A stretch of 64,000 nt of DNA from Bacteroidia bacterium (GCA_030427245.1 JAUHXA010000017.1:41153-105152); one strand, 5' to 3'. Counted from the stretch's first letter, positions 34,000 to 44,202 are shown. Notes: generated by a model from the sequence alone, not told the origin. Made by a program: numbers and translations.

Positions 34000-36900
34000 T
34001 TGAAAAAGAAACTCTTAAAAATAAGTTTGTTGCTGCTGAGTATATTAATATTCCTGTTGACAGGAATAGGGATGATACTCAATAGCCCTGAAACCCAAAC
34101 TTGGCTTCTTCAAAAAACCACCCAATACTTATCCGATAAGTTGGAGACAGAGGTTCATATTGACAATGCATACGTGAATATCTACAGTCGAATTGCTTTG
34201 GAAAATGTACTGGTGAGAGATTTGAAGGAGGATACTTTGCTATTTGTCAAAACCTTAGAAGTAGATGTAAACAAATTGGCATTGTTGGATAGAGAACTTA
34301 ATGTGGAGGGAATCATACTTCAAAATCCCTACTTTCACTTATTTCAAGCTCGAAATGATACGACCAATAACTTAACAAATTTACTGGCAAAACTGTCCAA
34401 AAAAGACAAAGTCACGCTGCTCACCTCTCCTTCAACGATACTTCCGCAAGATAGCTCTGCCCTTGAAGAATTACCTCCTGATGTAAAAGATTTCCCGATT
34501 ACTCTTTCACTCAATTATCTTCAAATAAATCACCCTCGCATACATCTCGAAAATCACTTCAAAGGAAACGATACTTGGATAGATTTGGAACAAGCTGTCA
34601 TTACGGTTGATAATTTGGATATGTCGGAAAAGGTATTGACACTAAAGGAAATATTGATTGTGAAACCCGATGTGTGGCTCTGCAATTGGGAAAAGAAAGA
34701 AGACATAGAAGAAGAAGTGGACTATGAAACCCTCATTCCTTTGAATCAAAGCGGATGGACTTTCAGCACCAAAAAACTGCTGATTGAAGATGGGGAATTG
34801 ACCGTACAAAACGATCGAAAAAACACCGAACTCGAAGACAAACTTATCAACTTTGCCAACTTAGGTGTACACGATATACAAATAGAAATGAGTCAAGCTG
34901 TTTTGGGCTGGGATTCATTGGGAGGTGTTTTGGAGCATTTGAGTGCCAAAGAAAAGTCGGGGTTTGTGCTGTCGAACTTGGCTGCAAATGTGGCTTTTAC
35001 GCCAACGAGAGTGGAATTAGACGGTTTATGCCTCATTACTCCAAGCAGTTATTTAGGCGATTATTTTGCGATGGAATATCCAACTCTGACGGGTTTTTGG
35101 GACTTCAATAAATACATCCTCATGGATGCCAACTTTGACAAGGCCATCATCACCCTCGAAGATGTGAGCTATTTTGTGAAGGGCTTGTCTAAAAATAAAT
35201 TACTCTACGCTCAACGCAATCAACCGATTGAGCTTTCTGGAAAAATCAAAAATAAGGTGAGCCGTTTGAGAGGCGAAGATTTGAAGTTGCGATTGGCGAA
35301 TACCTTTTTTGCAGGAAACTTCAAAATGTCGGGTTTGCCTGATTTTGCTTCAACCAATATTGACTTCAAAGTAGAACAACTCCGTACCAATATTGCAGAA
35401 GTTCGGCGACTCTTTCCCGACCTTCAAATCCCTGACAACTTTGACAAGTTAGGAGCTTTGGGTTTTTCAGGACGTTTTTCGGGTTTTCCCAGTGATTTTG
35501 TGGCCGACGGAACGCTCAAAACCAATGTTGGAAAGGTGGGATTGGATATGAAAATGGTGACAAATGAGCGCATTGCAGCCTATTCGGGCGACTTGGAATT
35601 GGTAGATTTTCAGTTGGGAAATTGGCTTGACAAGCCCGAGCAGTTTGGCTTGGTGTCTTTTTCGAGTCGAATAGTAGGGGAGGGGTTGCGTTTTGAAGAC
35701 TTACACGCTACGATTGACGGAGATGTACAACAATTGCAGTTTAATGGCTACGATTATCGGGATTTGGCGGTTGATGGTGAAGTGAACCAACGTCTTTTCA
35801 AAGGTGATTTACACGTCTCTGATCCGAATTTGCAGTTGGATTTTGAAGGTTTGGTGGATTTGAATGGCGAAATACCCAAATATGATTTTGCAGCCAATGT
35901 GCAACGTATCAATTTGCATCAATTGAATTTGTCGAAAAAGAAAAATCCTGCAATAGCGGACATCGTATTGAAGGGCAGAACCAATTTGAAACTACAAGGC
36001 AATGATTTAGACAATATTGAAGGAGATGTGAAATTGGCGAATTTTCGTTTTGAACAGGGTGAAAGAGTATTTGAATTAAAAGAATTGGATTTGAAGTCAA
36101 CGATTGCTGGTTTTCAGAGGGCTTTGGAAGTGCGCTCTGATGTGTTGGATGCCGATTTGAAGGGGAATTTCACCTTTGCAGATATGTTGCCTGCCTTCAA
36201 AAACTACCTCTATCACTATTTTCCACATCGTTTTCCTTATGCTACTGCAACACGCCCTCAACAATTTAATTTCAGTGTGAACCTGAAAAAATCTGTTTCG
36301 GTTTTGCAGGCATTTGTCCCTAAATTGGAGGAAGTGCAGGAGGGAACGATTGAAGGGCATTTTGACAGTCAATCGAAGGTGACGGCTTTGAATGTGGACA
36401 TTCCAGGTGTGACTTTCGACGGTTTGACCTTCAATGATTTTTACTACAATGCCCACTCTGAAAGTGCAGAGCAATTTGATTTTGCGTTGGGAGTCAGCAA
36501 TATTTTCAATGACAGAAAGAACAAATCGGCTTTTCCCGAAATCAAAGCGGAGGGTATCGCCTACAACGACAGTATAGACTTTGACCTCAAATTGGCAAAC
36601 GATACGACTGCAAACTGGGGCGCAATTGCGGGAGTATTGAGTTTGCACACCGACACACTCGAATTGCACTTGGATAAAACAATTGGAGCGTTCAACTACG
36701 ACCGATGGGAAGGGACTACGGGTTTGATTACCTTCAAAGACAAAAATTATTTTACCGTTGAAGGTGTGGAATTGCGTAATGGCAGCCAAAAAATCGGAAT
36801 CCGAAGCCGTCCTTCCAAAAATCACCCAAACTATACGGAGATTCTTTTGGATAGTGTGATTATTGAACAGTTTCAGCAAGTGCCTGCGATTCGAAATCAG

Positions 36901-38961
36901 GGCTTGAAGGGGATGGTAAGTGGGCAAGTGGACATTCGAGATGTGTTTGAAGAACAGACGGTTGCAGCAGACTTAAAGGCGGCAGGTTTTCAGTATCGAG
37001 GACAAAAGTTGGGCTTGGTATCGGTTGGGGCTAAAAAGAGTAAATCGGACAACAGTATTCGCATTTTTGCGGATGTGAACAATCAACGTTTCAAGGTGGA
37101 GGCAGATGGCTATGTGCATTTGCCCGAAAAAAAAGGAGAGCGGGAGCGATTGGATTTTTTGATAAAGGTCAAAGATGGGGATTTTGGTTTTGTGGAGGCT
37201 TATGTGGGCAATTATGTATCGAATACGAAGGGTAAAATAAGAGGCAATCTGAAACTTTATGGCGACCCGATTACCCCAACTTTGGAGGGTGAAATGTTGG
37301 TCATTGATGGGCAGACGACTGTGGACTATCTACAAACGACTTATGGGTTTCACAATCAAAAGGTATTCTTCAATGGGAGTACTATCAGCGTCAGCAATGG
37401 ACGTATGACCGATCAAGAGGGAAATTCTGCCAAGGTAGATGCCCGATTGTTCTTCAATGACTTTGTAGATCTAAGTATTGACGCAAGGATAGAAACACTG
37501 GAAGATCGGTTTTTGTGCCTGAATACCAAGGCAAAAGACAATGAACAATATTATGGAACGGCGTATGCAGATGGACTGATTACTTTCAAGGGTTTGTTGA
37601 GCCAACTACAATTGTATGTCAATGCTCGCTCCGAAAAAGGGACGGTGTTGTATGTGCCGATTAATTATGATACGGATGTGGCGAGCGACAATTTTTACAC
37701 TTTCATCAATAAGCAAGAAAAAAAGGACGGAGATGCGGAAGAAGAGGGGCTAAGTTTTTCGGGGATGCGGATGGACTTTGATTTTGAAATGACCCCTGAT
37801 GCCGAAATTCAATTCATTTTTGATATGCAAGCGGGCGACATCATGCGGGGACGTGGGAACGGTGAGATTCAGATGATTGTCAATACGATTGGCGATTTTC
37901 GATTTGATATGTACGGAAATTACACCATTGAAGAAGGGAGTTATCTGTTTACCCTTCAAAACTTGGTTAACAAGTATTTCAAGGTCAAAAAAGGCGGAAC
38001 GGTGAAGTTTGCGGGGGATCCTTACAAGGCTCTTTTGGATGTGAGTGCGATTTATTCATTGGAGGCGACTCGCTCAGATTTGATTGAAGAAGATGAAAAA
38101 GCTTTGCTGTCGAGGGGCGATAGTAACGACAAAAGATTGGAGAGAGCTTTGAGGCAAAGAGTACCTGTTGATGTGTATTTGATGCTGACGGGCTCACTTG
38201 AAGTGCCGAATATAGCTTTTGAAATTCAGATGCCTGAGCTGGGTACGGACAGAGTGGACAATATTATTTCTAATAAAATACAAAACATTAATAGTTACAA
38301 TATAGCAGAACTCAATAAGCAGATTTTTGGCTTATTGGTCTTGAATCGTTTTTTACCTGCCGAGCGTTTTGAAGTCAGTGGAACAGTGATAGAGGAAGGG
38401 GTAATTACCACCGTAAGCGAATTTTTGTCCAACCAACTGTCGAATTATTTGGGCGAAATCGTGTCGAACCTTATCCCCGATAGTGACTTCAATGTGATTT
38501 GGCGAAACTATCAGTTGGAAGACCTCAGCAGCAACAGCGGTGACTTCAAAGGCGACCGCAATGAGATAGAATTGACTTTCACCAAACGATTTTTTAACGA
38601 TAAGGTGGCGGTCAATGTGGGCGGTAACTTCAATGTGGGGGATGATCAGGTTAGTGGCACAGATAACAATGTCTTGTTTGCGGCGGACTTTGTGTTGGAA
38701 TACAAGGTGACGGATGATGGCAAGCTGAGGGTTCGTTTTTTCAACAAGGCAGACTACGATATTTTTAATGAACAATACAACAAAACGGGGGCGGCTGTTT
38801 TTTGGACGCACGAATTTGAGCGTTTTGTGGATTTGTTCAAATCTAATAAAAAGAAAAAAGATACGCCCCCTAATTCTGTTCCTCGTGAATTATTGAATCC
38901 TCCTGTGAATGAGCCGAAAGATAGTTTGAAGTTGGAAACGATATTGGAGATTAATCGGTGA
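34000..38961 (+). CDS. TamB-like (DUF490) translocation/assembly protein
   Basis: About 1650 residues from the TTG at 34000 (LKKKLLKISLLLLSILIFLL); an open frame extends upstream to 33889. The N-terminal helix anchors it in the inner membrane. A very long repetitive beta-rich region follows, expected to form a groove across the periplasm. The C-terminal DUF490/TamB domain includes GNGEIQMIVNTIGDFRFDMY and LRQRVPVDVYLMLTGSLEVP. In Gram-negatives TamB-like proteins move phospholipid, or help outer-membrane protein assembly, with a TamA/BamA-type partner. No TamA is in the window. The end carries a charged tail (KSNKKKKDTPPNSVPRELL). Confidence 0.92.
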   Translation: MKKKLLKISLLLLSILIFLLTGIGMILNSPETQTWLLQKTTQYLSDKLETEVHIDNAYVNIYSRIALENVLVRDLKEDTLLFVKTLEVDVNKLALLDRELNVEGIILQNPYFHLFQARNDTTNNLTNLLAKLSKKDKVTLLTSPSTILPQDSSALEELPPDVKDFPITLSLNYLQINHPRIHLENHFKGNDTWIDLEQAVITVDNLDMSEKVLTLKEILIVKPDVWLCNWEKKEDIEEEVDYETLIPLNQSGWTFSTKKLLIEDGELTVQNDRKNTELEDKLINFANLGVHDIQIEMSQAVLGWDSLGGVLEHLSAKEKSGFVLSNLAANVAFTPTRVELDGLCLITPSSYLGDYFAMEYPTLTGFWDFNKYILMDANFDKAIITLEDVSYFVKGLSKNKLLYAQRNQPIELSGKIKNKVSRLRGEDLKLRLANTFFAGNFKMSGLPDFASTNIDFKVEQLRTNIAEVRRLFPDLQIPDNFDKLGALGFSGRFSGFPSDFVADGTLKTNVGKVGLDMKMVTNERIAAYSGDLELVDFQLGNWLDKPEQFGLVSFSSRIVGEGLRFEDLHATIDGDVQQLQFNGYDYRDLAVDGEVNQRLFKGDLHVSDPNLQLDFEGLVDLNGEIPKYDFAANVQRINLHQLNLSKKKNPAIADIVLKGRTNLKLQGNDLDNIEGDVKLANFRFEQGERVFELKELDLKSTIAGFQRALEVRSDVLDADLKGNFTFADMLPAFKNYLYHYFPHRFPYATATRPQQFNFSVNLKKSVSVLQAFVPKLEEVQEGTIEGHFDSQSKVTALNVDIPGVTFDGLTFNDFYYNAHSESAEQFDFALGVSNIFNDRKNKSAFPEIKAEGIAYNDSIDFDLKLANDTTANWGAIAGVLSLHTDTLELHLDKTIGAFNYDRWEGTTGLITFKDKNYFTVEGVELRNGSQKIGIRSRPSKNHPNYTEILLDSVIIEQFQQVPAIRNQGLKGMVSGQVDIRDVFEEQTVAADLKAAGFQYRGQKLGLVSVGAKKSKSDNSIRIFADVNNQRFKVEADGYVHLPEKKGERERLDFLIKVKDGDFGFVEAYVGNYVSNTKGKIRGNLKLYGDPITPTLEGEMLVIDGQTTVDYLQTTYGFHNQKVFFNGSTISVSNGRMTDQEGNSAKVDARLFFNDFVDLSIDARIETLEDRFLCLNTKAKDNEQYYGTAYADGLITFKGLLSQLQLYVNARSEKGTVLYVPINYDTDVASDNFYTFINKQEKKDGDAEEEGLSFSGMRMDFDFEMTPDAEIQFIFDMQAGDIMRGRGNGEIQMIVNTIGDFRFDMYGNYTIEEGSYLFTLQNLVNKYFKVKKGGTVKFAGDPYKALLDVSAIYSLEATRSDLIEEDEKALLSRGDSNDKRLERALRQRVPVDVYLMLTGSLEVPNIAFEIQMPELGTDRVDNIISNKIQNINSYNIAELNKQIFGLLVLNRFLPAERFEVSGTVIEEGVITTVSEFLSNQLSNYLGEIVSNLIPDSDFNVIWRNYQLEDLSSNSGDFKGDRNEIELTFTKRFFNDKVAVNVGGNFNVGDDQVSGTDNNVLFAADFVLEYKVTDDGKLRVRFFNKADYDIFNEQYNKTGAAVFWTHEFERFVDLFKSNKKKKDTPPNSVPRELLNPPVNEPKDSLKLETILEINR

Positions 38962-38997
38962 ATTCGTCTTTACTCTATCAGTCCTTCACCTCTTACT

Positions 38998-40182
38998 TCA
39001 ATAAGGCAATTTCCAAAGCTCTATGGTATCTTCGGTTAAAGAAGATAATTTTCTTCGTATCAGACGTTTTCGGAGGCGCTGTGCGGTTTCCAAATTGAGG
39101 TGTCTTCCCATAACTACACAATATTCAGGGACTATATTTCCATAAGGTTTATAAATTCTTGGCACCAACAAAGTATCCATTGGAGAATCATTGACGGATA
39201 TCAATTCCCCTTCATTCATTTCTTTGGTCAGTATTTTTGCATGGCGAATTGCATCCGATTTTTTCTCAAATTTTCCAACGACTACAAACCACAAGCGTTC
39301 TGATTTCCACCCAAAAAAACCTCGCATAAATTGTTCTCTACGGGTTTCTTCGGGGTATTTGAATTCATAAATTTTTGAATCTTTTAGTTTTACTTCGTCA
39401 ATTTTTTGTTTTTGATCGCTGATATCTTGCAGCAAGTTATCGTAGTATTTCACATCTCTTTCAGCAAGTGCTTTGATAACAGGTCCAGAAAAAGCGGAAT
39501 CACTCACCCGAAAACTTCGGATGAGTGTATCGAGGAGCGTAGAAAACTTCAATTTCAGCGCAGCAGGCATACTATCATTTTGAATCATCGGTTGCACAAA
39601 ATCGCTTGCGATTCTGGCATTTGCAGGAATGTTTCGAGCACTTGCCCTCACAATATCTACAAAACTTGTATTCGCAATCTGTTGTTTTTCGGCCTCATTC
39701 AATACGACATCTGCCTTGGTAAAAGCAGCAACAGTAGTAGAAGGTGCAGATTCAATTACCGCACTAACCGAATCTGCACTTGTGTCGGGTTCGGTATTTT
39801 TTGAAGGTACGATAATCTGTTGTTCTATTTGTGTATCAATTGCTTCAGGAATGTCATCCGTACTCGTTTGGAGCGGGTTTGTATTCATAAAGGCAATAAT
39901 CATAGCAGGAGCGTAGATGCCCAACTGAAATAGCTTGATGGGCTTTTGTTCGTCTTTGTTCAAATAAGCAACAATTCCTCCAATATAGAATAGAATTGCC
40001 ACTTTGATAATGTATGCAATCACAGAAATTATGGTTAGGTTAATCAATAGTTTTTCCAGATCAATCACCAATAAGTTCATGATGATTGGGGTAAGCGCAC
40101 CTAGTCCGCCGATAAGAATCTTATCACGGGTGGTTAAAGGCTTGTCGCTTGCTGCTTGGGCTGTGACATTAGGTTCGGACAT
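38998..40182 (-). CDS. Membrane protein with C-terminal SPOR-like domain
   Basis: A 394-residue protein that I do not recognise as a family. Three membrane helices lie at about residues 22-45, 48-72 and 86-103, followed by a Ser/Thr/Glu-rich linker (about 110-165) and a helical region. The final 90 residues (beginning FVVVGKFEKKSDAIRHAKIL) have the repeated beta-alpha pattern of a SPOR-like peptidoglycan-binding domain, although cleaner matches would be needed. A cell-envelope role is plausible. It converges on the TamB-like gene with a 36-base gap. Confidence 0.65.
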   Translation of the reverse strand: MSEPNVTAQAASDKPLTTRDKILIGGLGALTPIIMNLLVIDLEKLLINLTIISVIAYIIKVAILFYIGGIVAYLNKDEQKPIKLFQLGIYAPAMIIAFMNTNPLQTSTDDIPEAIDTQIEQQIIVPSKNTEPDTSADSVSAVIESAPSTTVAAFTKADVVLNEAEKQQIANTSFVDIVRASARNIPANARIASDFVQPMIQNDSMPAALKLKFSTLLDTLIRSFRVSDSAFSGPVIKALAERDVKYYDNLLQDISDQKQKIDEVKLKDSKIYEFKYPEETRREQFMRGFFGWKSERLWFVVVGKFEKKSDAIRHAKILTKEMNEGELISVNDSPMDTLLVPRIYKPYGNIVPEYCVVMGRHLNLETAQRLRKRLIRRKLSSLTEDTIELWKLPY

Positions 40183-40470
40183 GATAACTACCTCTTAATT
40201 TTATGGATGAATTGATACAATATGTAAGGTTAAGGTAGAATTTCTTTTCAAGAGAACATAATTTTAGGGTGAAAAATTCCAATATTAAGTTAAAAATGAA
40301 TAGTCAAGTTATAAAAACTTCAACTCATTGAATTTGACAAAGGAACTTCAATAAAGTGAATAAAATCTGGATGTGGACTGCAAAAATCAACTGTATAGAC
40401 CTTGACTAATTTAAATTAGACAAAACGCATAAAAGTAAAGTTTAATAGAAGGTAGAATATAATGCCATAG

Positions 40471-40502
40471 TTGATTGTTAAAAAACTAAAGTTCTAATTT
40501 TG
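40471..40502 (+). promoter_or_regulatory. Promoter-like element with no gene downstream
   Basis: TTG at 40471-40473 and TAATTTTG at 40495-40502 are 21 bases apart, matching the Bacteroidota -33/-7 layout. Transcription would run into the 3' end of argS in antisense. Confidence 0.45.
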
Positions 40503-40593
40503 CAGCCGATGAAAGGCGTGATATATGTTTTAAAAACGATGGGTTAGCATATTTATTTTCCAATTGTTACAAATGTTTTGGAAGAAAGAAGTA

Positions 40594-40661
40594 GGAAACG
40601 AGAGCTAAGAGGTCGTACTTCTAATAAAACAAGAGAATCTTGCTTCTTACCTCTCGCTTCC
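40594..40661. repeat. Dispersed repeat, family B copy 2 (inverted)
   Basis: GGAAACGAGAGCTAAGAGGT at 40594-40613 is an imperfect inverted copy of GCTTCTTACCTCTCGCTTCC at 40642-40661. The same words occur at 6503-6563 and 53017-53052. Confidence 0.65.
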
Positions 40662-40675
40662 TTTTTCAAAAAAAT

Positions 40676-42622
40676 CTACATTCTATTCGGCACTTCAATG
40701 CCCAACAGATTCAAAGCAGATTTGATGATTCGAGCATTGTTAGCCGTCAATGCCACTCTAAAAGCTGTCACCTTTTCATCCGAATTACCCAGAATAGAAT
40801 GTGCGCTCCAAAACTTGCTGAAAGTTTTGGCTAGGTTGTAGGCATAAACCGTAACAATTGAAGGGTCGTAATTTGTTGCCGCTTCCAATATCACAGAAGG
40901 ATATTTATATTGCAGCATAATCAACTCTTTCTCCAAGTCTTCAATACCATTGTCAAATGAGAAGGCTTGTTTGTAATCATCGCTGTTGTATTTTCTCAAA
41001 ATTGCTTGCGACCTTGCATAGTTGTATTGGATATAAGTGCCAGTATCTCCCTGAAAATCAATAGAATCTTTAGGGTTGAAGACGAAACTCTTTTTTGCTC
41101 CGATTCTTAAGATGAAGTACTTCAATGCGCCCAGACCCAAAATTCTATACAGTTCTTCCATCTCCTCCTTCGACAAAGTCTCCACTTTCCCCTGTTCCTC
41201 TGTGAGTTCTCTCGCCATCTCCACCATCTGAGCAATCAAATCATCCGCATCCACCGTATCACCTTCTCTCGACTTCATCTTGCCCGATGGCAAAAAGACC
41301 ATTCCATAGCCCAAGTGATGAATTCCATCTGCATACGGCTTGCCCATTTTCTGCAATACCCCCTTCAAAACCTGAAAGTGATAGGCTTGGGCATCTCCCA
41401 CTACATAGATAGAATCGTCCATTTGGTAATCCGCATATCTGTTCTCCGCCACTGCCAAATCTTGAGTGATGTAAACCGACGTACCATCCTTTCTCAAAAG
41501 TAGCTTTTGGTCGAGTTTCATATCCTCCAAATCTACCCACACCGAGCCATCTTCTTTTTGGTAAAAAAGCCCTTCTTCCAATCCCTTCAATACCACTTTT
41601 TTGCCCTGCAAATAGTTGTCGGACTCCATATAGTCCTTCTCAAAATCCACTCCCAACTTGTCGAATGTTTCCTGCAAACCTTCATACACCCAATCATTGT
41701 TCATCTTCCACAACTTTCTCACCTCGGGGTCGTTTGCCTCCCACTTTCTGAGCATTTCGCTCGTTTCAGCACCGAGTTTGCTGTACGTATTCATGTAAGT
41801 CTGTTCATAGACTTTTTTGAAGAAGTAGTTTTGAAGTGTGTAATCCTCTGCTTTGATCTCTTTTCCCTCTTTTTTCGCTTTCTTTTTAGCAGCTTCGATT
41901 TCCTTCAAGGTCTTTTTGACCGCTTTTTCATCCTGTTTCCAATCTTCAAAAACTTTCTGACCTTCAGCCGTTTCTTGCCACGCCTTGTATTCCTTGCCAA
42001 ACTCTGTGGCATACCTCACATACCATTTTCCCACAAAGTGGTCGCCTTTCATTCCTGTAGATTCAGGCGTAGCACCATCGGCATATTTTTGCCAACCCAA
42101 CATGGATTTACAAATGGCAGTGCCTCTGTCATTGTAAATATTAACCTTGTGTACCTCATCTCCAGCTGCCGACAAAATATTGGCAGTCGCATAGCCCAAT
42201 AGCATATTTCTGATATGCCCCAAATGCAAAGGCTTATTGGTATTGGGACCACAATACTCCAACACTACTTTTTTACCTGTTGATGGATGCTGGCCATAAT
42301 TTTCTTCTTTGCAGATGGCATTGAAGATTTGCAGCCAATGACTATAGGCAATGCTTAAATTCAGAAAACCTTTGATGGTATTGAAGCCTGTAATGAAATC
42401 GAATTTTTCTTCTAAGTAAGCTCCAATTGCATCCCCTGTCTGCTGAGGAGAGCGTCTGGCGAATTTTACAAAAGGAAAAACTACGACGGTCAAATCCCCT
42501 TCAAACTCCTTGCGGGTATCATTCACAATTATCTGCTCCGTACTTGCCTCTGCGCCAAACAAATCCTTCACTGCTTGTACAGTGGCTTCCTTTAGTTGTT
42601 CTTCGATGCTAAAATTGCTCAT
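40676..42622 (-). CDS. argS: Arginyl-tRNA synthetase
   Basis: A 648-residue class I synthetase. The start is the ATG at 42622 (MSNFSIEEQLKEATVQAVKD); a TTG two codons upstream is less likely. It has an N-terminal Add-1 domain (residues about 1-110), the HIGH-type motif PNTNKPLHLGHIRNMLLG near residue 130, an insertion with a Lys/Glu-rich stretch (about 215-260), and a C-terminal anticodon-binding DALR domain ending SALNLLGIEVPNRM. The KMSKS-equivalent region is GKMKSREGDTV. Immediately upstream on the same strand lies an arginine deiminase gene. Confidence 0.97.
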   Translation of the reverse strand: MSNFSIEEQLKEATVQAVKDLFGAEASTEQIIVNDTRKEFEGDLTVVVFPFVKFARRSPQQTGDAIGAYLEEKFDFITGFNTIKGFLNLSIAYSHWLQIFNAICKEENYGQHPSTGKKVVLEYCGPNTNKPLHLGHIRNMLLGYATANILSAAGDEVHKVNIYNDRGTAICKSMLGWQKYADGATPESTGMKGDHFVGKWYVRYATEFGKEYKAWQETAEGQKVFEDWKQDEKAVKKTLKEIEAAKKKAKKEGKEIKAEDYTLQNYFFKKVYEQTYMNTYSKLGAETSEMLRKWEANDPEVRKLWKMNNDWVYEGLQETFDKLGVDFEKDYMESDNYLQGKKVVLKGLEEGLFYQKEDGSVWVDLEDMKLDQKLLLRKDGTSVYITQDLAVAENRYADYQMDDSIYVVGDAQAYHFQVLKGVLQKMGKPYADGIHHLGYGMVFLPSGKMKSREGDTVDADDLIAQMVEMARELTEEQGKVETLSKEEMEELYRILGLGALKYFILRIGAKKSFVFNPKDSIDFQGDTGTYIQYNYARSQAILRKYNSDDYKQAFSFDNGIEDLEKELIMLQYKYPSVILEAATNYDPSIVTVYAYNLAKTFSKFWSAHSILGNSDEKVTAFRVALTANNARIIKSALNLLGIEVPNRM

Positions 42623-42707
42623 TGCCAATTAATTGTTAGATTGCTATATTGTTAAATTGCTGATGCTTGAAAATATAAAATGATTTTCTATTTTCCATTA
42701 TCAATTA

Positions 42708-44165
42708 TTAAATCTCCACCTCTTCCCTCCAAAGCGGCATACTCATACAATGCGAACCGCCTCTTGCTCTCGAAAGTTCCGAAGACGAAAAAACAATCAA
42801 GGTATCTTTGTATAATACTTCATCCACAGATTTACCCGTGTTCATCAATTCTATAAAATCCAAAGCGTGAATCACTTGAAAGCCACGTTTTGCAAATTCC
42901 TCTTCCGTTTTTTTATTTCGGTCATACCCAATCACGACTCCTTCTCGTAGTGCCAACAAATTGCAGGCATCTGTCCACTGTTCACGCTCATCATAAGGTG
43001 TTTTTCCTCCTGCACAAAGCACAATGTCCACCTCCTCTTTTTTACACCCAAAATCCTCCACACTTACCTGCACCAGTAAATCCTTGAGTGAAGACAAGGA
43101 CGTATCCACTTTTGTCTTATAGCCTTTGGCGGTACGTTTGCGGATAAATTGGGTAATTTTGATGGTATCTGTTTTCTTCTTTTTGCTACTCAACAATGTT
43201 TTTACGATGTCAATTTCACTTCCATTGTTGGTGTTCTCAAGAAATTTTCCAAAGACCACCCACATATTTCGTTTCACTTGCGTAAACACCGTATCAATGT
43301 GCATGTAATCCCGTTTTGCAGGAATCTTGATTACAGAAACCTTGCTGACCACATCCCTGTCAAATAGCTGTTTGATTACTTTGTTTATGCCTTCTGCAGA
43401 AGTCCTAACACTGCATCCAATTAACAAGTGATCCGGACTGACCATCATGACATCCCCACCTTCAACGGTTGCTTTTTGGTCAGGGTCGTCTATCCAAAAA
43501 CTTTTATCTTCTTGAAGTTCGATGACTTTGTCGGAGAAATCGCCATTTTCTTCACCAAACAAGGTGTGAAAAGCCATGTATTTTGTCAAAATAGCCTCTC
43601 GTTCTCTTGCTTTCTCTGCGGGTTTGGTGAGCAGCAAATGGTTATTGATGGTGATAGCGATGTCACGTGTAAAAATAAAATTGGGAATAGGAGGAAATAC
43701 AAAAAGGTCTTCGTCTGGTATCACGCCCGAAATCAATACCCTCGCTAATTTTTCGAGTGGAAGTTTCATCAATTTTTGAATAACTGCAAAACTACATTTT
43801 TCCGCAGCGCAAACATGCGTCACCAATTGATTTTTTACTTCCTCGCTCTTTTTCAGTACCTTCAATAGTAGATGTTCCAACTCTATCACCTTATCCGAAT
43901 TGAAGTAAGTAGGTTTTGAAGGCTTGAAAAAAGCTGCATTGATTTTTTTTCCTTCAATTTTTTCGGGATCCAACAACCACAACAAGACCTGTATGTATTC
44001 ATTGTACTCCAATCGCATTTTGTGCAAATCCACAATATCATCATACAGCCAATTATGCATCTTACTAGGCACAACTTTGCCAATGCCCACATCAGGACTG
44101 TGAACCAATAATCTCCGAAGTCTTCCTATCTCAGAAGATACTTGAACGGTTTGTGGATTCTGCAT
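42708..44165 (-). CDS. Arginine deiminase family protein
   Basis: A 485-residue member of the guanidino-group-modifying superfamily, closest in motif order to arginine deiminase (arginine to citrulline plus ammonia). The N-terminus has SEIGRLRRLLVHSPDVGIGK. The substrate and catalytic acids fit FTRDIAI, EGGDVMMVSPDHLLIG and MHIDTVF (His-x-Asp). The nucleophilic Cys is in GGSHCMSMPLW near the end. It is about 70 residues longer than classical ADI, mainly from central insertions. No arcB, arcC or antiporter gene is present, so a full ADI energy pathway is not shown here. Confidence 0.85.
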   Translation of the reverse strand: MQNPQTVQVSSEIGRLRRLLVHSPDVGIGKVVPSKMHNWLYDDIVDLHKMRLEYNEYIQVLLWLLDPEKIEGKKINAAFFKPSKPTYFNSDKVIELEHLLLKVLKKSEEVKNQLVTHVCAAEKCSFAVIQKLMKLPLEKLARVLISGVIPDEDLFVFPPIPNFIFTRDIAITINNHLLLTKPAEKAREREAILTKYMAFHTLFGEENGDFSDKVIELQEDKSFWIDDPDQKATVEGGDVMMVSPDHLLIGCSVRTSAEGINKVIKQLFDRDVVSKVSVIKIPAKRDYMHIDTVFTQVKRNMWVVFGKFLENTNNGSEIDIVKTLLSSKKKKTDTIKITQFIRKRTAKGYKTKVDTSLSSLKDLLVQVSVEDFGCKKEEVDIVLCAGGKTPYDEREQWTDACNLLALREGVVIGYDRNKKTEEEFAKRGFQVIHALDFIELMNTGKSVDEVLYKDTLIVFSSSELSRARGGSHCMSMPLWREEVEI

Positions 44166-44202
44166 AAAATATTGTTTTCTTTGTTTGTTTGTAGGAAAAC
44201 GA

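Larger units (their letters stand above)
40183..40675. other. Gene-poor spacer with orphan promoter
   Basis: A 493-base AT-rich spacer between two minus-strand genes. It contains a plus-strand promoter-like pair at 40471-40502, a 12-codon frame after it (ATG at 40509), and family B inverted repeats at 40594-40661. No protein-coding gene is supported. Confidence 0.55.

Noticed and set aside
36097..36927. A 276-codon minus-strand frame opposite the TamB-like gene
   Set aside because: Antisense shadow of a long repetitive gene; the composition is unlike real proteins here and there is no start context.
34000..38961. A giant adhesin or T9SS cargo
   Set aside because: It has an N-terminal anchor and a C-terminal DUF490/TamB region, and no T9SS sorting domain.
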